From JAYKHL01 sp035284865 (lineage in GTDB: Bacteria > Cyanobacteriota > Sericytochromatia > S15B-MN24 > JAQBPE01): a stretch of DNA of 64,000 bases. Below, piece by piece: positions 34,146 to 42,977 of this stretch. Numbering within the stretch: position 1 is the first letter of the stretch; every line of letters starts with the position of its first letter. The stretch covers positions 35,321 through 99,320 of the forward strand of contig JAYKHL010000067.1 of NCBI GenBank assembly GCA_035284865.1, read 5' to 3'. The position numbers and the translations under genes are program-made. Under the pieces are notes generated by a model, which saw only the letters and a program-made list of their open reading frames with translations, was not told the DNA's origin and did not search any database.

Positions 34146-34973
34146 GTGGCGCCATTCACTCGCACCCTGCTCTTTATCGGGACGCTGACCGCTCTCTGGG
34201 GCGGCGGTGGGGCCGTGCTGCCCTCGGCCTTGGCCCAGACGGCCGGTGGGGCAGAGGGCTGGAAGGTCATGACCCCGGTCGACCTTCAGGCCGCCGCCGA
34301 GGCTGGCCTGCGCGACGCTGCGGGCGGGGGTGGGCCCCGCGCAGGGGGGGGCGGGCTGGCCGCTGGCGAGGGGGGGGGCCCGGGGCCGGAGGCCCTGCCC
34401 CCCGCGGAGCCCGCGGAGGCTGCCCCCTCCGTGCCCCCTCGCCCGGCTGCCGCCTCCACCGCGCGCCCGCGTCCGGCGGGGCCCGCCTACATGGCTGAGG
34501 ACCAGCCCTTCAAGCTGCGTGACTACGAGGAGCCCAAGCTGGAGGCCGGAGCCCCCTGGTGGCAGCAGACCGGTGGCCTGATCGTGAAGCTGGTCATCGT
34601 GCTGGGCCTGATGCTCGCGGCCCTCGCCTTCGTGCGGAAGGTGGGGGGCGGCCGGCTGCCCATGGGGCTCTCCGGGGGACGGGGGCGCAACCTGATCGTG
34701 CTGGAGAGCACGAGCCTCGGCCCGCAGCACAGCATGCACCTGGTCAGCGTGGGGGGGGACCGCCTGATCGTCGTCGGGTCCTCGCCGCAGGGGCTCACGA
34801 CCCTCGCCACCGTCGACGACCCGGCGCAGGCCGCCGTGCTCCTCGCCGCCAGCCGCGGCCAGAACACCAGCTTCAACCAGCTGTACGACCTCGAGAGCGT
34901 GATGCAGGGGCCGGGGGGGGACGCCTTTCGGGGTGCCCTGACCGACATGGGCCGCCGCGGCGGGTGGGACTGA
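34146..34973 (+). CDS. fliO: Flagellar biosynthesis protein FliO (first copy)
   Basis: FliO is a bitopic membrane protein that helps assemble FliP. The 275-aa protein has a signal-like N-terminus (FTRTLLFIGTLTALWGGGGAVLPSALAQ), a long Gly/Pro-rich periplasmic stretch, a TM (GLIVKLVIVLGLMLAALAFV) and a cytoplasmic FliO domain (GRNLIVLESTSLGPQHSMHLVSVGGDRLIVVG). GTG 34146 was preferred since the signal begins right after it with GGAAG upstream; longer starts are possible. Stop overlaps fliP start by one base. Confidence 0.88.
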   Translation: MAPFTRTLLFIGTLTALWGGGGAVLPSALAQTAGGAEGWKVMTPVDLQAAAEAGLRDAAGGGGPRAGGGGLAAGEGGGPGPEALPPAEPAEAAPSVPPRPAAASTARPRPAGPAYMAEDQPFKLRDYEEPKLEAGAPWWQQTGGLIVKLVIVLGLMLAALAFVRKVGGGRLPMGLSGGRGRNLIVLESTSLGPQHSMHLVSVGGDRLIVVGSSPQGLTTLATVDDPAQAAVLLAASRGQNTSFNQLYDLESVMQGPGGDAFRGALTDMGRRGGWD

Positions 34974-35734
34974 TGACCCGTGCCGGCTTCCTGCGCGTGG
35001 CCGGTGCGGCGGCCTTGCTCGCGGTCGTGGCGGCCGCGCCCGTCCTGGCCGCGCCCGTGCCCGTCCCCAACATCAACCTGGGCGTGAGCGGCTCCGAGGC
35101 TCCTCAGGACATGGCCGTGACGCTCCAGATCCTGGGGATGCTCACCATCCTGAGCCTGGCGCCGGCCATCCTCGTGCTGATGACGGCCTTCACGCGCATC
35201 GTCATCGTGCTGTCCTTCGTCCGGCAGGCCATCGGCACCCAGGTCATGCCCCCGAACCAGGTGGTCATCGGGCTGGCGCTCTTTCTCACCTTTTTTGTGA
35301 TGGCGCCGGTGGGCAGCGACATCTACGCCAACGCCTGGAAGCCCCTCTCGGAGAAGGCCATCTCGCAGGACGTGGCGATCGCCCGGGCCGAGGCACCCAT
35401 CCGGCAGTTCATGTTCCGGCAGACGCGGGAGAAGGACCTGGCGCTCTTCATCAAGATGGGCAACGTGAAGCGCCCGAAGCTGGCCCGCGACGTGCCCACC
35501 TACGTGCTCATTCCAGCCTTCGTCACGAGCGAGCTGAAGACGGCCTTTCAGATTGGCTTCGTCATCTACCTGCCGTTCCTGATCATCGACATGGTGGTCG
35601 CCAGCATCTTGATGTCGATGGGCATGATGATGCTCCCGCCCGTCGTCATCTCGCTGCCGTTCAAGATCATCCTGTTCGTGCTCGTCGATGGCTGGCACCT
35701 GCTCAGCCGCGCCCTCGTGGCAAGCTTCTCGTGA
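34973..35734 (+). CDS. fliP: Flagellar export gate protein FliP (first copy)
   Basis: FliP forms the pentameric core of the export gate. The 253-aa protein has an N-terminal signal peptide (AGAAALLAVVAAAPVLA), the canonical signature FTRIVIVLSFVRQAIGTQ, PPNQVVIGLALFLTFFVMAP and the C-terminal FKIILFVLVDGWHLLSRAL. It is the closer to the flagellar consensus of the two FliP copies. ATG 34973 shares one base with the fliO stop. It is encoded with fliQ and fliR immediately downstream. Confidence 0.96.
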   Translation: MTRAGFLRVAGAAALLAVVAAAPVLAAPVPVPNINLGVSGSEAPQDMAVTLQILGMLTILSLAPAILVLMTAFTRIVIVLSFVRQAIGTQVMPPNQVVIGLALFLTFFVMAPVGSDIYANAWKPLSEKAISQDVAIARAEAPIRQFMFRQTREKDLALFIKMGNVKRPKLARDVPTYVLIPAFVTSELKTAFQIGFVIYLPFLIIDMVVASILMSMGMMMLPPVVISLPFKIILFVLVDGWHLLSRALVASFS

Positions 35735-35744
35735 AGGGGGCCGG

Positions 35745-36014
35745 ATGACCCAGACCGTCGTGCTCGAGCTCACGCAGAAGGCCCTCTGGCTGCTGCTGCA
35801 GCTGTCGATGCCTGCCTTGCTGCTCAGCCTCATCGTCGGCCTGGCGGTGTCGATCTTCCAGGCCGTCACCCAGATCAACGAGATGACGCTGACGTTCATC
35901 CCCAAGATCGTGACGGTCTTTGGCGCGCTGGCGTTCTTCGGGCCCTGGATGCTCAGCATCACGCTGGACTACATGACCCAGCTGATGGTGAACCTGCCCC
36001 AGTTCGCGAAGTGA
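35745..36014 (+). CDS. fliQ: Flagellar export gate protein FliQ (first copy)
   Basis: FliQ is a four-copy component of the gate. The 89-aa protein has two TM helices: LLLQLSMPALLLSLIVGLAVSIFQAVTQINEMTL and VTVFGALAFFGPWMLSITL, with the VSIFQAVTQINE signature. ATG 35745 with GGGGCC upstream, 10 bp after fliP. Confidence 0.95.
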   Translation: MTQTVVLELTQKALWLLLQLSMPALLLSLIVGLAVSIFQAVTQINEMTLTFIPKIVTVFGALAFFGPWMLSITLDYMTQLMVNLPQFAK

Positions 36015-36024
36015 GGAGGGCCGC

Positions 36025-36810
36025 GTGAACCTGTTCGCGGCCTTCCAGCTGCCCCCCCAGGCCCTGCTGGTGTTCCTGCTCGTGCTGGTCCGCGCGTCCG
36101 CCCTCTTCCTGGTGGCGCCCGTGCTCGGCAACGCCAGCGTGCCTGCCCGCGTCAAGGTGGGCCTCTCGGCCATGCTCGCGCTGATCGTCACCCCGGTGCT
36201 GCTTGACCAGGCCTTGCCACGGGAGCTGGGCAACTTCTGGTTCTTGCTGCCCGCCGTGCTCTCGGAGTTGCTGCTCGGGGTGATGATCGGCTTCCTGTCC
36301 CAGCTCTTCTTTGTGGCCGTCCAGTTCGCCGGACAGATGGTGGGCACCCAGATGGGCTTCGGCATGGCCAGCATCTTCGATCCGATGGCTGGCTCGCAGG
36401 TGTCGGTCGTCGGACAGTTTTACATGCTGCTCGGCGTGCTTGTCTTCCTGCTGCTCGACGGCCACCACTGGGTGCTGATTGCGCTTCAGAAGAGCTTCGT
36501 GGCGGTGCCGCTGGGCTCCTTCACCTTCGATGCACGGGCCTTGCAGACCGTGGTTGCGGCCTCGAACGACATGTTCTGGGTCGCGCTGATGATCATGGCA
36601 CCCGTGCTCGGGGTGCTGGTGCTCGGGGAGGTGGCGATGGCCATCGTGGCCCGCATCCTGCCGCAGATGAATGTCTTCGTGGCCTCGTTTCCCGTCAAGA
36701 TCGGGCTGGGCGTGATGACGATGGCGCTCTCCTTCCCCCTGCTCGTGGGCTACCTGGCCGGGCAGACGGAGCGCACCTTCGCCACCGTGCTGTCCATCCT
36801 CTCACCCTAG
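36025..36810 (+). CDS. fliR: Flagellar export gate protein FliR (first copy)
   Basis: FliR completes the gate and interacts with FliE and FlhB. The 261-aa protein has about six TM segments; signature parts include VLVRASALFLVAPVLGNASVPARVKVGLS and QFAGQMVGTQMGFGMASIFDPMAGSQVS. GTG start 36025, 10 bp after fliQ with GAGGAGGG. Normal length. Confidence 0.95.
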   Translation: MNLFAAFQLPPQALLVFLLVLVRASALFLVAPVLGNASVPARVKVGLSAMLALIVTPVLLDQALPRELGNFWFLLPAVLSELLLGVMIGFLSQLFFVAVQFAGQMVGTQMGFGMASIFDPMAGSQVSVVGQFYMLLGVLVFLLLDGHHWVLIALQKSFVAVPLGSFTFDARALQTVVAASNDMFWVALMIMAPVLGVLVLGEVAMAIVARILPQMNVFVASFPVKIGLGVMTMALSFPLLVGYLAGQTERTFATVLSILSP

Positions 36811-36833
36811 CGGACAGGAGGTGAGCAGGGCCT

Positions 36834-37964
36834 ATGGCTGAGAACGGTGGCCAGGAACGCACCGAGAAGCCCACTCCCAGGCGCCTCGAGGAGGCGCGCA
36901 AGAAGGGCAACATCGCCCGCAGCATGGACGTCAACACGGCGGTGGTGCTGCTCGCGGCGATCGCCGGGCTGCGCCTGAGCTTCGGCGACATGGGGGGGAC
37001 CCTGCAGGAGCTGGCGCGCGGCTCGTTCTCCTACTTCCCGCGCGAGGACCTGACGGTCGACGGGCTGCACCGGCTTTTTCTGGTGCTGGGGGCGCAGTTC
37101 TTCCAGATCATGGCCCCCTTCCTCGGCCTGCTGCTGCTGGCCGGGCTTGCCGCCAACTACCTGCAGGTCGGGGTGCTCTTCACGGCAGAGCCGCTGCGGC
37201 CGTCGCTCGAGAAGGTCAACCCCATCGCGGGCTTCAAGCGGGTGTTCTCCCGGCGATCGCTGGTGGAGGTGCTCAAGGCGATCTTCAAGATGATTGTGGT
37301 GGGCGTCGTGGCCTACAAGGCCATCGAGGCCCGCTACCCCGAGCTGGCTGGCGCCGTGTTGATGGACAAGGTGGGGGCTGCGATGCTCTTCGCCGAGCTT
37401 GCCTGGACGATCGGCTGGCGCTGCGTCCTCGCGCTCGCCGTCTTTGCGGCGTTCGATTTCTTTTACCAGCGGTGGGAACACGAGCGTGGCCTGCGGATGA
37501 CGAAACAGGAGATCAAGGACGAGGCCAAGCAGGCGGAGGGCGATCCGCTGGTGAAGGGTCGCATCCGGCGCGCGCAGCGGGAGGCCGCGCGCCGCCGCAT
37601 GATGACGGACGTGCCGAGCGCCACCGTCGTCGTCACGAACCCGACCCACGTCGCCGTCGCCCTGAAGTACGACCGGGAGGCGATGATGGCCCCGGTGGTG
37701 GTCGCCAAGGGCCTCGACCTGGTGGCCCAGCGCATCAAGCAGATCGCGGGAGAGGCGGGGGTGCCGATGGTCGAGAACGTGCCGCTGGCCCGCGAGCTCT
37801 ACAAGCGCCTTGACATCGACGACGAGATCCCGGAGGACCTCTACGCCGCGGTGGCGGAGATCCTGGTCATGGTGCAGAAGCTCAACACCCGCCCCGGCAG
37901 CCTCCCCACGGCCGGGAACGGCCTGGAGATGCCCGCGGCGTTCGAGCCCTCCGGCCGGCGTTGA
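36834..37964 (+). CDS. flhB: Flagellar export switch protein FlhB
   Basis: FlhB opens the gate and switches substrate class. The 376-aa protein has four TM segments in the first 215 residues (starting MAENGGQERTEKPTPRRLEEARKKG, the family N-terminus) and a cytoplasmic domain with the autocleavage motif NPTH at residues 269-272, followed by VAVALKYDREAMMAPVVVAKG. This is the only full-length FlhB in the window. ATG 36834. Confidence 0.97.
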   Translation: MAENGGQERTEKPTPRRLEEARKKGNIARSMDVNTAVVLLAAIAGLRLSFGDMGGTLQELARGSFSYFPREDLTVDGLHRLFLVLGAQFFQIMAPFLGLLLLAGLAANYLQVGVLFTAEPLRPSLEKVNPIAGFKRVFSRRSLVEVLKAIFKMIVVGVVAYKAIEARYPELAGAVLMDKVGAAMLFAELAWTIGWRCVLALAVFAAFDFFYQRWEHERGLRMTKQEIKDEAKQAEGDPLVKGRIRRAQREAARRRMMTDVPSATVVVTNPTHVAVALKYDREAMMAPVVVAKGLDLVAQRIKQIAGEAGVPMVENVPLARELYKRLDIDDEIPEDLYAAVAEILVMVQKLNTRPGSLPTAGNGLEMPAAFEPSGRR

Positions 37965-38048
37965 TGGGGGCGGCCAGCCTCCGTCCCGGGCGCAGCGCTC
38001 GACGTGAGCCCCCCACGCGGGTATGTTCCCCGAGGAGCGTTTTTCCCC

Positions 38049-39059
38049 ATGGTCTGCGCCGACTGCCGCGAGCCCATCACCGGCCGCTACCTCAAGGTGG
38101 GGCGCCTCACCTTCCACCCGGAGCACTTCCGCTGTCGGGCATGTGGACAGGTCATCGTGGGGGGCTTCCAGACGCATCAGGGGGCCTTCTTGCACCCTGC
38201 TTGCTTCGCTGAGCGCCACGCGCCGCGCTGCGGCGTGTGCGAGAAGCCCATCACGGACCGCTACGTCCAGCACGAGGGACGGGCCGTCCACGCCACCTGC
38301 TACGGCAAGCACTTCGCCGCGCGCTGTGACGTCTGTCGACGGGCGATCGTGGGCACCTGGTTGAAGGACCACTGGGGCCACGTCTACCACGCGGAGCACC
38401 AGCGGGAGTTCGCCACCTGCCTCTACTGCGGCCGTCTCTGCCACGACGCCATCGGGGGCGGCGGCGTGCGCTACGCCGATGGGCGGGCCATCTGCCGGCT
38501 GTGCCACCGCACGGCCGTCCACCGGGACGGCGACGTGGCCCGCACGGTGGCCGCCATCCGGCGGCGCATGGCGGCCTGGGGGGTGGACCTCGGGGCCATC
38601 GAGGCGCCCGTGCAGACGGTGGACCGCCACCGGCTCGGCCAGCTGCTCGGCCGCAGCCACGCGGGCATCAAGGCCGTCAGCGGCATCGCCGTGATGAACT
38701 GGGAGCGCCACGGCCGCGAGGTTCGGAACAAGCGGGCCACGATCTGTCTGCTGCACGGCTTGCCCCTCCAGTGGCTCGAGGGCACGGCGGCGCACGAGCT
38801 CATGCACGTCTGGAACTTTCACCACGGCCCGCCGCACGCCTTCGAGCTCGAGGAGGGCTCTTGCAACTACCTGAGCTACCGCGTGCACCAGGAGCAAGGC
38901 GGCGAGATGGCCGCGTATCACATCGAGAGCCTGATGAAGGACCCGCATCCTGCCTACGGGGTCGGCTTCCGGCGGGTGAAGCGCTTCGTGGAACGCCGGG
39001 GGTTCGACCAGCTGCTGCTGTTGCTGCAGCGCGCGCGGGATTTTCCGATGTTCGAGTGA
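38049..39059 (+). CDS. LIM-domain DA1-like zinc metallopeptidase
   Basis: DA1 proteins are LIM-domain peptidases best known in plants; bacterial members are little studied. From the ATG at 38049 the 336-aa protein starts MVCADCREPITGRYL and has two to three LIM-type zinc modules (CADC...HPEHFRCRAC, CGVC...CDVC, then CLYC...CRLC), followed by a DA1-like peptidase region with HELMH (residues 249-253) and the third ligand in LEEGSCNYL. No signal peptide or TM, so it is probably cytoplasmic. It sits between flhB and flhA on the same strand. A GAGGAG lies 11 nt before the ATG; GTG 38004 is another possible start. Confidence 0.85.
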   Translation: MVCADCREPITGRYLKVGRLTFHPEHFRCRACGQVIVGGFQTHQGAFLHPACFAERHAPRCGVCEKPITDRYVQHEGRAVHATCYGKHFAARCDVCRRAIVGTWLKDHWGHVYHAEHQREFATCLYCGRLCHDAIGGGGVRYADGRAICRLCHRTAVHRDGDVARTVAAIRRRMAAWGVDLGAIEAPVQTVDRHRLGQLLGRSHAGIKAVSGIAVMNWERHGREVRNKRATICLLHGLPLQWLEGTAAHELMHVWNFHHGPPHAFELEEGSCNYLSYRVHQEQGGEMAAYHIESLMKDPHPAYGVGFRRVKRFVERRGFDQLLLLLQRARDFPMFE

Positions 39060-39148
39060 TTGCGGCGGTCCGCCTTGCCGGCGCGGTCCTTCCCCGCGGG
39101 GAGCCGGAGCGGTGGTCATGGGTCACAGCCCCGCGCCGGGCTCCCGTG

Positions 39149-39154
39149 TTATGT
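39149..39154 (+). promoter_or_regulatory. TTATGT element before flhA
   Basis: GTTATGTT at 39148-39155 lies 70 bp before the flhA ATG in the DA1-flhA gap (39060-39224). GTCACA (39122-39127) is 21 bp upstream of TTATGT. This matches the arrangement upstream of fliO. Confidence 0.35.
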
Positions 39155-39224
39155 TCAGGCCGCGTCCCGCCCAGGAGGCCTGCTCGGCCCGTGTCGTCGG
39201 CGGGGCCGAGGGTACACCTGCACC

Positions 39225-41318
39225 ATGGCCGTCAACCTGCAGCCGGCGCAGCCAGCCGGCCTCGCCGCCTTCTTGCGCTCGGGGGACCTTGTCCTCGCCG
39301 TGGTGATGGTGCTGGTCGTTGGCATGATGGTCGTGCCGCTGCCCTCGGCCCTGCTGGATCTGCTGCTCGTCACCAACATCACGCTGGCCCTCACGATGTT
39401 GATGGTCAGCCTGTACGTGCAGCGGCCGCTGGAGTTCAGCACCTTTCCGTCCCTGCTGCTGATCCTGACGCTCTTCCGGCTGTCGATGAACGTCGCGACC
39501 ACCCGCCTCGTGCTGCTGAATGCCGAGGCGGGGCGCGTCATCGAGGCCTTCGGCACCTTCGTGGTGGGCGGCAACTACGCCGTTGGCGTCGTCATCTTCA
39601 TCATCCTCATCGTCATCCAGTTCATCGTGGTCACGAACGGGGCCGGGCGTATCTCCGAGGTGGCGGCGCGGTTCACGTTGGATGCGATGCCCGGCAAGCA
39701 GATGGCCATCGACGCGGACCTCAATGCGGGCCTCATCACCGAGGCCGACGCCCGCAACCGGCGGCAGTCCATCCAGCGCGAGAGCGACTTCTACGGCACG
39801 ATGGACGGTGCCTCGAAGTTCGTGCGGGGCGACGCGATCGCCGGCATCCTGATCATCCTCGTGAACATCGTCGGCGGGCTGATCATCGGCGTGCTGCAGC
39901 GCGGCATGAGCCTCTCGGAGGCGGCCTCGCGCTACACCCTCCTGACGGTCGGCGATGGCCTGGTGACCCAGATCCCCGCCCTCATCATCTCGGTGGGCAC
40001 CGGCATCCTCGTCTCGAAGGCCGCCACGGAGGCCTCGCTCGGCAACGAGATCGGCGCCCAGGTGCTCGGGGATCCGCGGGTGCTGGGTGCCGTGGCTGCC
40101 ATGATGGGGCTGCTCGGCCTCGTGCCCGGGCTCCCCAAGCTGCCGTTCCTCACGCTTGCCACCCTCGCGGGGGTGGCCGCATACGTGGCGAGCCAGACCC
40201 GCCGGCAGGCCGCCCTGGCCGCCGAGCTGGGCGCCCTGGCGCCCGCCGAGGAGGCCGAGGGGCCCAAGGGCCCCGAGAACGTCATGAACCTGCTGGCGGT
40301 CGACCCGATGGAGCTGGAGATCGGGTATCGCCTGATTCCACTGGTCGATGCCGCCCAGGGCGGTGATCTCCTCGACCGGATCACGATGATTCGGCGGCAG
40401 ACCGCCCTCAAGATGGGCGTGGTGCTCCCACCAATCCGCGTCCGCGACAACCTGCAGCTCAAGCCCAAGGAGTACCGCATCAACCTTCGTGGCATCGAGA
40501 TCGCGCGCGGCGACATCCAGATCGACCACTTCCTCGCGATGAACGCAGGCATGGCCGCCGGGCCCCTCGAGGGCATCCCGACCAAGGAGCCCGTGTTCGG
40601 CCTGCCGGCCTTCTGGATCCCGGAGTCGCGCCGCGAGGAGGCCGAGATCCTGGGCTACACGGTCTTCGACCCGAGTTCGGTGGTGGCGACCCACCTCACG
40701 GAGGTGGTCAAGCAGCACGCCGCCGATGTGCTCACGCGCCAGGACGTCCAGGCGTTGCTGACGAACATCAAGGCCGAGTATCCGGCCGTCGTCGAGGAGC
40801 TGACGCCTGGCCTGCTCACCGTCGGCGAGATCCAGCGGGTGCTGCAGAACCTCCTGCGGGAGCGCGTCTCCATCCGCGACCTGGTCCCGATCCTGGAGGC
40901 CCTCGCCAACTACGGGCGGCTCACCAAGGACAGCGACACCCTGACGGAGTACGCCCGGCAGGCCGTGGCCCGGGCCATCACCCACGCCCACCTGTCGGGC
41001 AGCGGGTCCTTGCAGGTCCTGACGCTCGACCCCGCGCTGGAACAGACGCTCGGCAACGCCGTGCAGCAGACGGATCAGGGGGCCTTCGTCTCGCTGGAAC
41101 CCGGCGTCGCAGCGCGGCTGCTCAAGACCCTGCAGGCCCAGGTCGAGCGGATGCTCGCCAACGGCCAGCAGCCCGTGGTGCTGTGCTCCAGCAAGGTTCG
41201 GCTGGTGTTCCGGCGCCTCATCGAGCGCAAGCTTCCTCAGGTCTCGGTCCTCGCCTACAACGAGATCGTGCCCCCGCAGACCGAGGTCCAGGCCGTGGGC
41301 ACCATCGGCCTCGCCTGA
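39225..41318 (+). CDS. flhA: Flagellar export protein FlhA
   Basis: FlhA is the nonameric export engine with a cytoplasmic docking ring. The 697-aa protein has about eight TM segments with the FHIPEP region (TNITLALTMLMVSLYVQRPL, FPSLLLILTLFRLSMNVATTR, and GDAIAGILIILVNIVGG) and a C-terminal cytoplasmic domain (EIGYRLIPLVDAAQGGDLLDRI and IKAEYPAVVEELTPGLLTVGEIQRVLQNLL). The only FlhA here. ATG 39225. A 115-bp gap follows before flgD2. Confidence 0.97.
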   Translation: MAVNLQPAQPAGLAAFLRSGDLVLAVVMVLVVGMMVVPLPSALLDLLLVTNITLALTMLMVSLYVQRPLEFSTFPSLLLILTLFRLSMNVATTRLVLLNAEAGRVIEAFGTFVVGGNYAVGVVIFIILIVIQFIVVTNGAGRISEVAARFTLDAMPGKQMAIDADLNAGLITEADARNRRQSIQRESDFYGTMDGASKFVRGDAIAGILIILVNIVGGLIIGVLQRGMSLSEAASRYTLLTVGDGLVTQIPALIISVGTGILVSKAATEASLGNEIGAQVLGDPRVLGAVAAMMGLLGLVPGLPKLPFLTLATLAGVAAYVASQTRRQAALAAELGALAPAEEAEGPKGPENVMNLLAVDPMELEIGYRLIPLVDAAQGGDLLDRITMIRRQTALKMGVVLPPIRVRDNLQLKPKEYRINLRGIEIARGDIQIDHFLAMNAGMAAGPLEGIPTKEPVFGLPAFWIPESRREEAEILGYTVFDPSSVVATHLTEVVKQHAADVLTRQDVQALLTNIKAEYPAVVEELTPGLLTVGEIQRVLQNLLRERVSIRDLVPILEALANYGRLTKDSDTLTEYARQAVARAITHAHLSGSGSLQVLTLDPALEQTLGNAVQQTDQGAFVSLEPGVAARLLKTLQAQVERMLANGQQPVVLCSSKVRLVFRRLIERKLPQVSVLAYNEIVPPQTEVQAVGTIGLA

Positions 41319-41433
41319 GCCCGGTCCGCCGCGAGGTCGATCACAGCGGAATGCCCGTGAAATGGCTATCCTGGGCGGGTACAAGGCGGGCGTACGCTGG
41401 AGGGACCGGCCCTCGCCCCCGGGAGGTGACGCC

Positions 41434-41844
41434 ATGAACGTCTACGGCCTGCAGGCCATCGTGCCGACCCCGCCGCCTGGCCTTCAGGGGGCCTTCAGCA
41501 AGGAGGAGAAGCCCGAAGAGGACTTCATCAAGCTGATGGTGGCGCAGCTTCAGAACCAGGACCCGGAGAAGCCGATGGACGGCACGGCCCTGATCACCCA
41601 GCTGATGCAGATGAACGCAGCGATCGCCACGAACCGCATGAGCTGGCTGACGACGGAAAACCATCTGGTCTCGACGGCGGCCTCGCTGCTCGGCAAGCAG
41701 GTCCAGATCCGCACGCCCGCCACCGGGGAGGTTCACTCGGGGCTGGTCGCCAGCGTGGACTACAACGACGCCCGGCCGATGGTTGAGGTGAACGGCCAGC
41801 GGCATCCCGTCGAGAACGTCGTGCAGGTGCTCGGCGCCGGCTGA
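41434..41844 (+). CDS. Second FlgD-like hook-capping protein (FlgD2)
   Basis: This 136-aa protein has the FlgD N-terminal signature in diverged form: EEDFIKLMVAQLQNQDPEKPMDGTALITQLMQMNAA. It then has LLGKQVQIRTPATG and a short C-terminus. The first FlgD (24507) has QFSSLEQM where this has QLMQMNAA, so the two are clearly diverged. It is the first gene of the second flagellar-like cluster, with a strong GGGAGGTGA SD before ATG 41434. It would scaffold assembly of the adjacent hook-like protein. Confidence 0.85.
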   Translation: MNVYGLQAIVPTPPPGLQGAFSKEEKPEEDFIKLMVAQLQNQDPEKPMDGTALITQLMQMNAAIATNRMSWLTTENHLVSTAASLLGKQVQIRTPATGEVHSGLVASVDYNDARPMVEVNGQRHPVENVVQVLGAG

Positions 41845-41890
41845 CGCCCTCCCCCCCTCACCTGCGCCCCTGCCCGAGGAGCTCCCAGCG

Positions 41891-42904
41891 ATGACCAGCC
41901 AGATGCACACGGCCGCCTTCAACACGATCCAGGCCGTGGACCAGTGGATGAAGGTGATTGGCCACAACGTCACGGGCTCCACCGTCACGGGCTTCAAGGG
42001 CAGCAAGGTGGAGTTCGGCGAGGTGCTCAACCAGCAGCTGCGGGGCTCGGCGAGGCCGACGGACGGGTATGGCTCCGTGAACGCCGTGCAGCGGGCGGAC
42101 TCCGGCATCCGGGTGCTGGGCACCACCACGGACTTCCGGCAGGGCAGCATCGTGCAGACGGCCAACCCCCTCAACCTGGCCATCGACGGCGACGCCTTCT
42201 TCGTGCTGTCCCGCCGACCCGTCGCGTCGTCCATCGAGGACCTCGTGTTCACCCGCAACGGGAACTTCAACATGGAGTTCTTGCGGGGAGATCTGCCTGG
42301 CACGGGCACCTGGCGCCTGGTGAACGAGGAAGGCTACTTCGTGATGGGGTACAACTCCCCCGTCGACCCCAACCTGAGGCCCTTCGGCACCCCGCCGGAG
42401 GAGGGCTCGGGCACCGACCTCGGCGCCTTCACCACGGTGGTGACGAACGGGGTCAACCCGCCGCTGGGCCTGGGCATCCAGAACCTCCAGCTGGACCTGG
42501 TGCGCAACCCGGACGCGGGCGGGAACCTCACCTTCGATGCGCGTGGGATGTTGCTGCTGCGCGGCGGTGCGCCGCGGGATCTGGCCAACAACCAGGCCAA
42601 CATGCACGTCGCCCTCGCCAAGTTCGCCAACGTCCAGGGCCTGGTGCGCGATGGCGGGGGCGCCTACTTCCGCTACGGCGACGTGGCGGGCCAGATCTTT
42701 GCCGGCACTGCGGCCGTCGACACCCCGGGGCGGGTCGTCGGAGGCTCCAACCAGCTGCGCGCGGGCGCCCTCGAGAGCGCCAACACCTCGATCAACACGA
42801 CCCTGCCGGAGATCACGCTGGCCCAGAAGTCGTTCGCCGCGACCAGCAAGCTCGTCACCGTCGGCAACACCCTCATCGACGACGTCAACCAGCTCGTCAA
42901 GTGA
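41891..42904 (+). CDS. Second hook/rod-type protein (FlgE2)
   Basis: The 337-aa protein has the N-terminal rod/hook motif in a diverged form (VIGHNVTGSTVTGFKGSKVEF instead of ISNNIANVNTTGFK) and the C-terminal domain ALESANTSINTTLPEITLAQKSFAA. A middle region with NLAIDGDAFFVLSRRP and FTRNGNFNME resembles FlgE/FlgF/FlgG. It is 120 residues shorter than FlgE, closer to FlgG in size. It is paired with FlgD2, as the hook protein is paired with FlgD in the main system. Start ATG 41891. Confidence 0.83.
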   Translation: MTSQMHTAAFNTIQAVDQWMKVIGHNVTGSTVTGFKGSKVEFGEVLNQQLRGSARPTDGYGSVNAVQRADSGIRVLGTTTDFRQGSIVQTANPLNLAIDGDAFFVLSRRPVASSIEDLVFTRNGNFNMEFLRGDLPGTGTWRLVNEEGYFVMGYNSPVDPNLRPFGTPPEEGSGTDLGAFTTVVTNGVNPPLGLGIQNLQLDLVRNPDAGGNLTFDARGMLLLRGGAPRDLANNQANMHVALAKFANVQGLVRDGGGAYFRYGDVAGQIFAGTAAVDTPGRVVGGSNQLRAGALESANTSINTTLPEITLAQKSFAATSKLVTVGNTLIDDVNQLVK

Positions 42905-42977
42905 TCGGCTGCAGCGCCCCTCCACCCCGCGCATCTGGTAAGATCGGCTTACAGAACGCGAGAAAGGGGTGGGTCGG

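Noticed and set aside
36807..39119. Long open frame antisense to flhB and the DA1-like gene
   Set aside because: Explained by codon bias; both sense genes have clear family motifs.
39123..41435. Long open frame antisense to flhA
   Set aside because: FlhA on the plus strand is unmistakable; the antisense product is His/Asp/Gly-rich shadow sequence.
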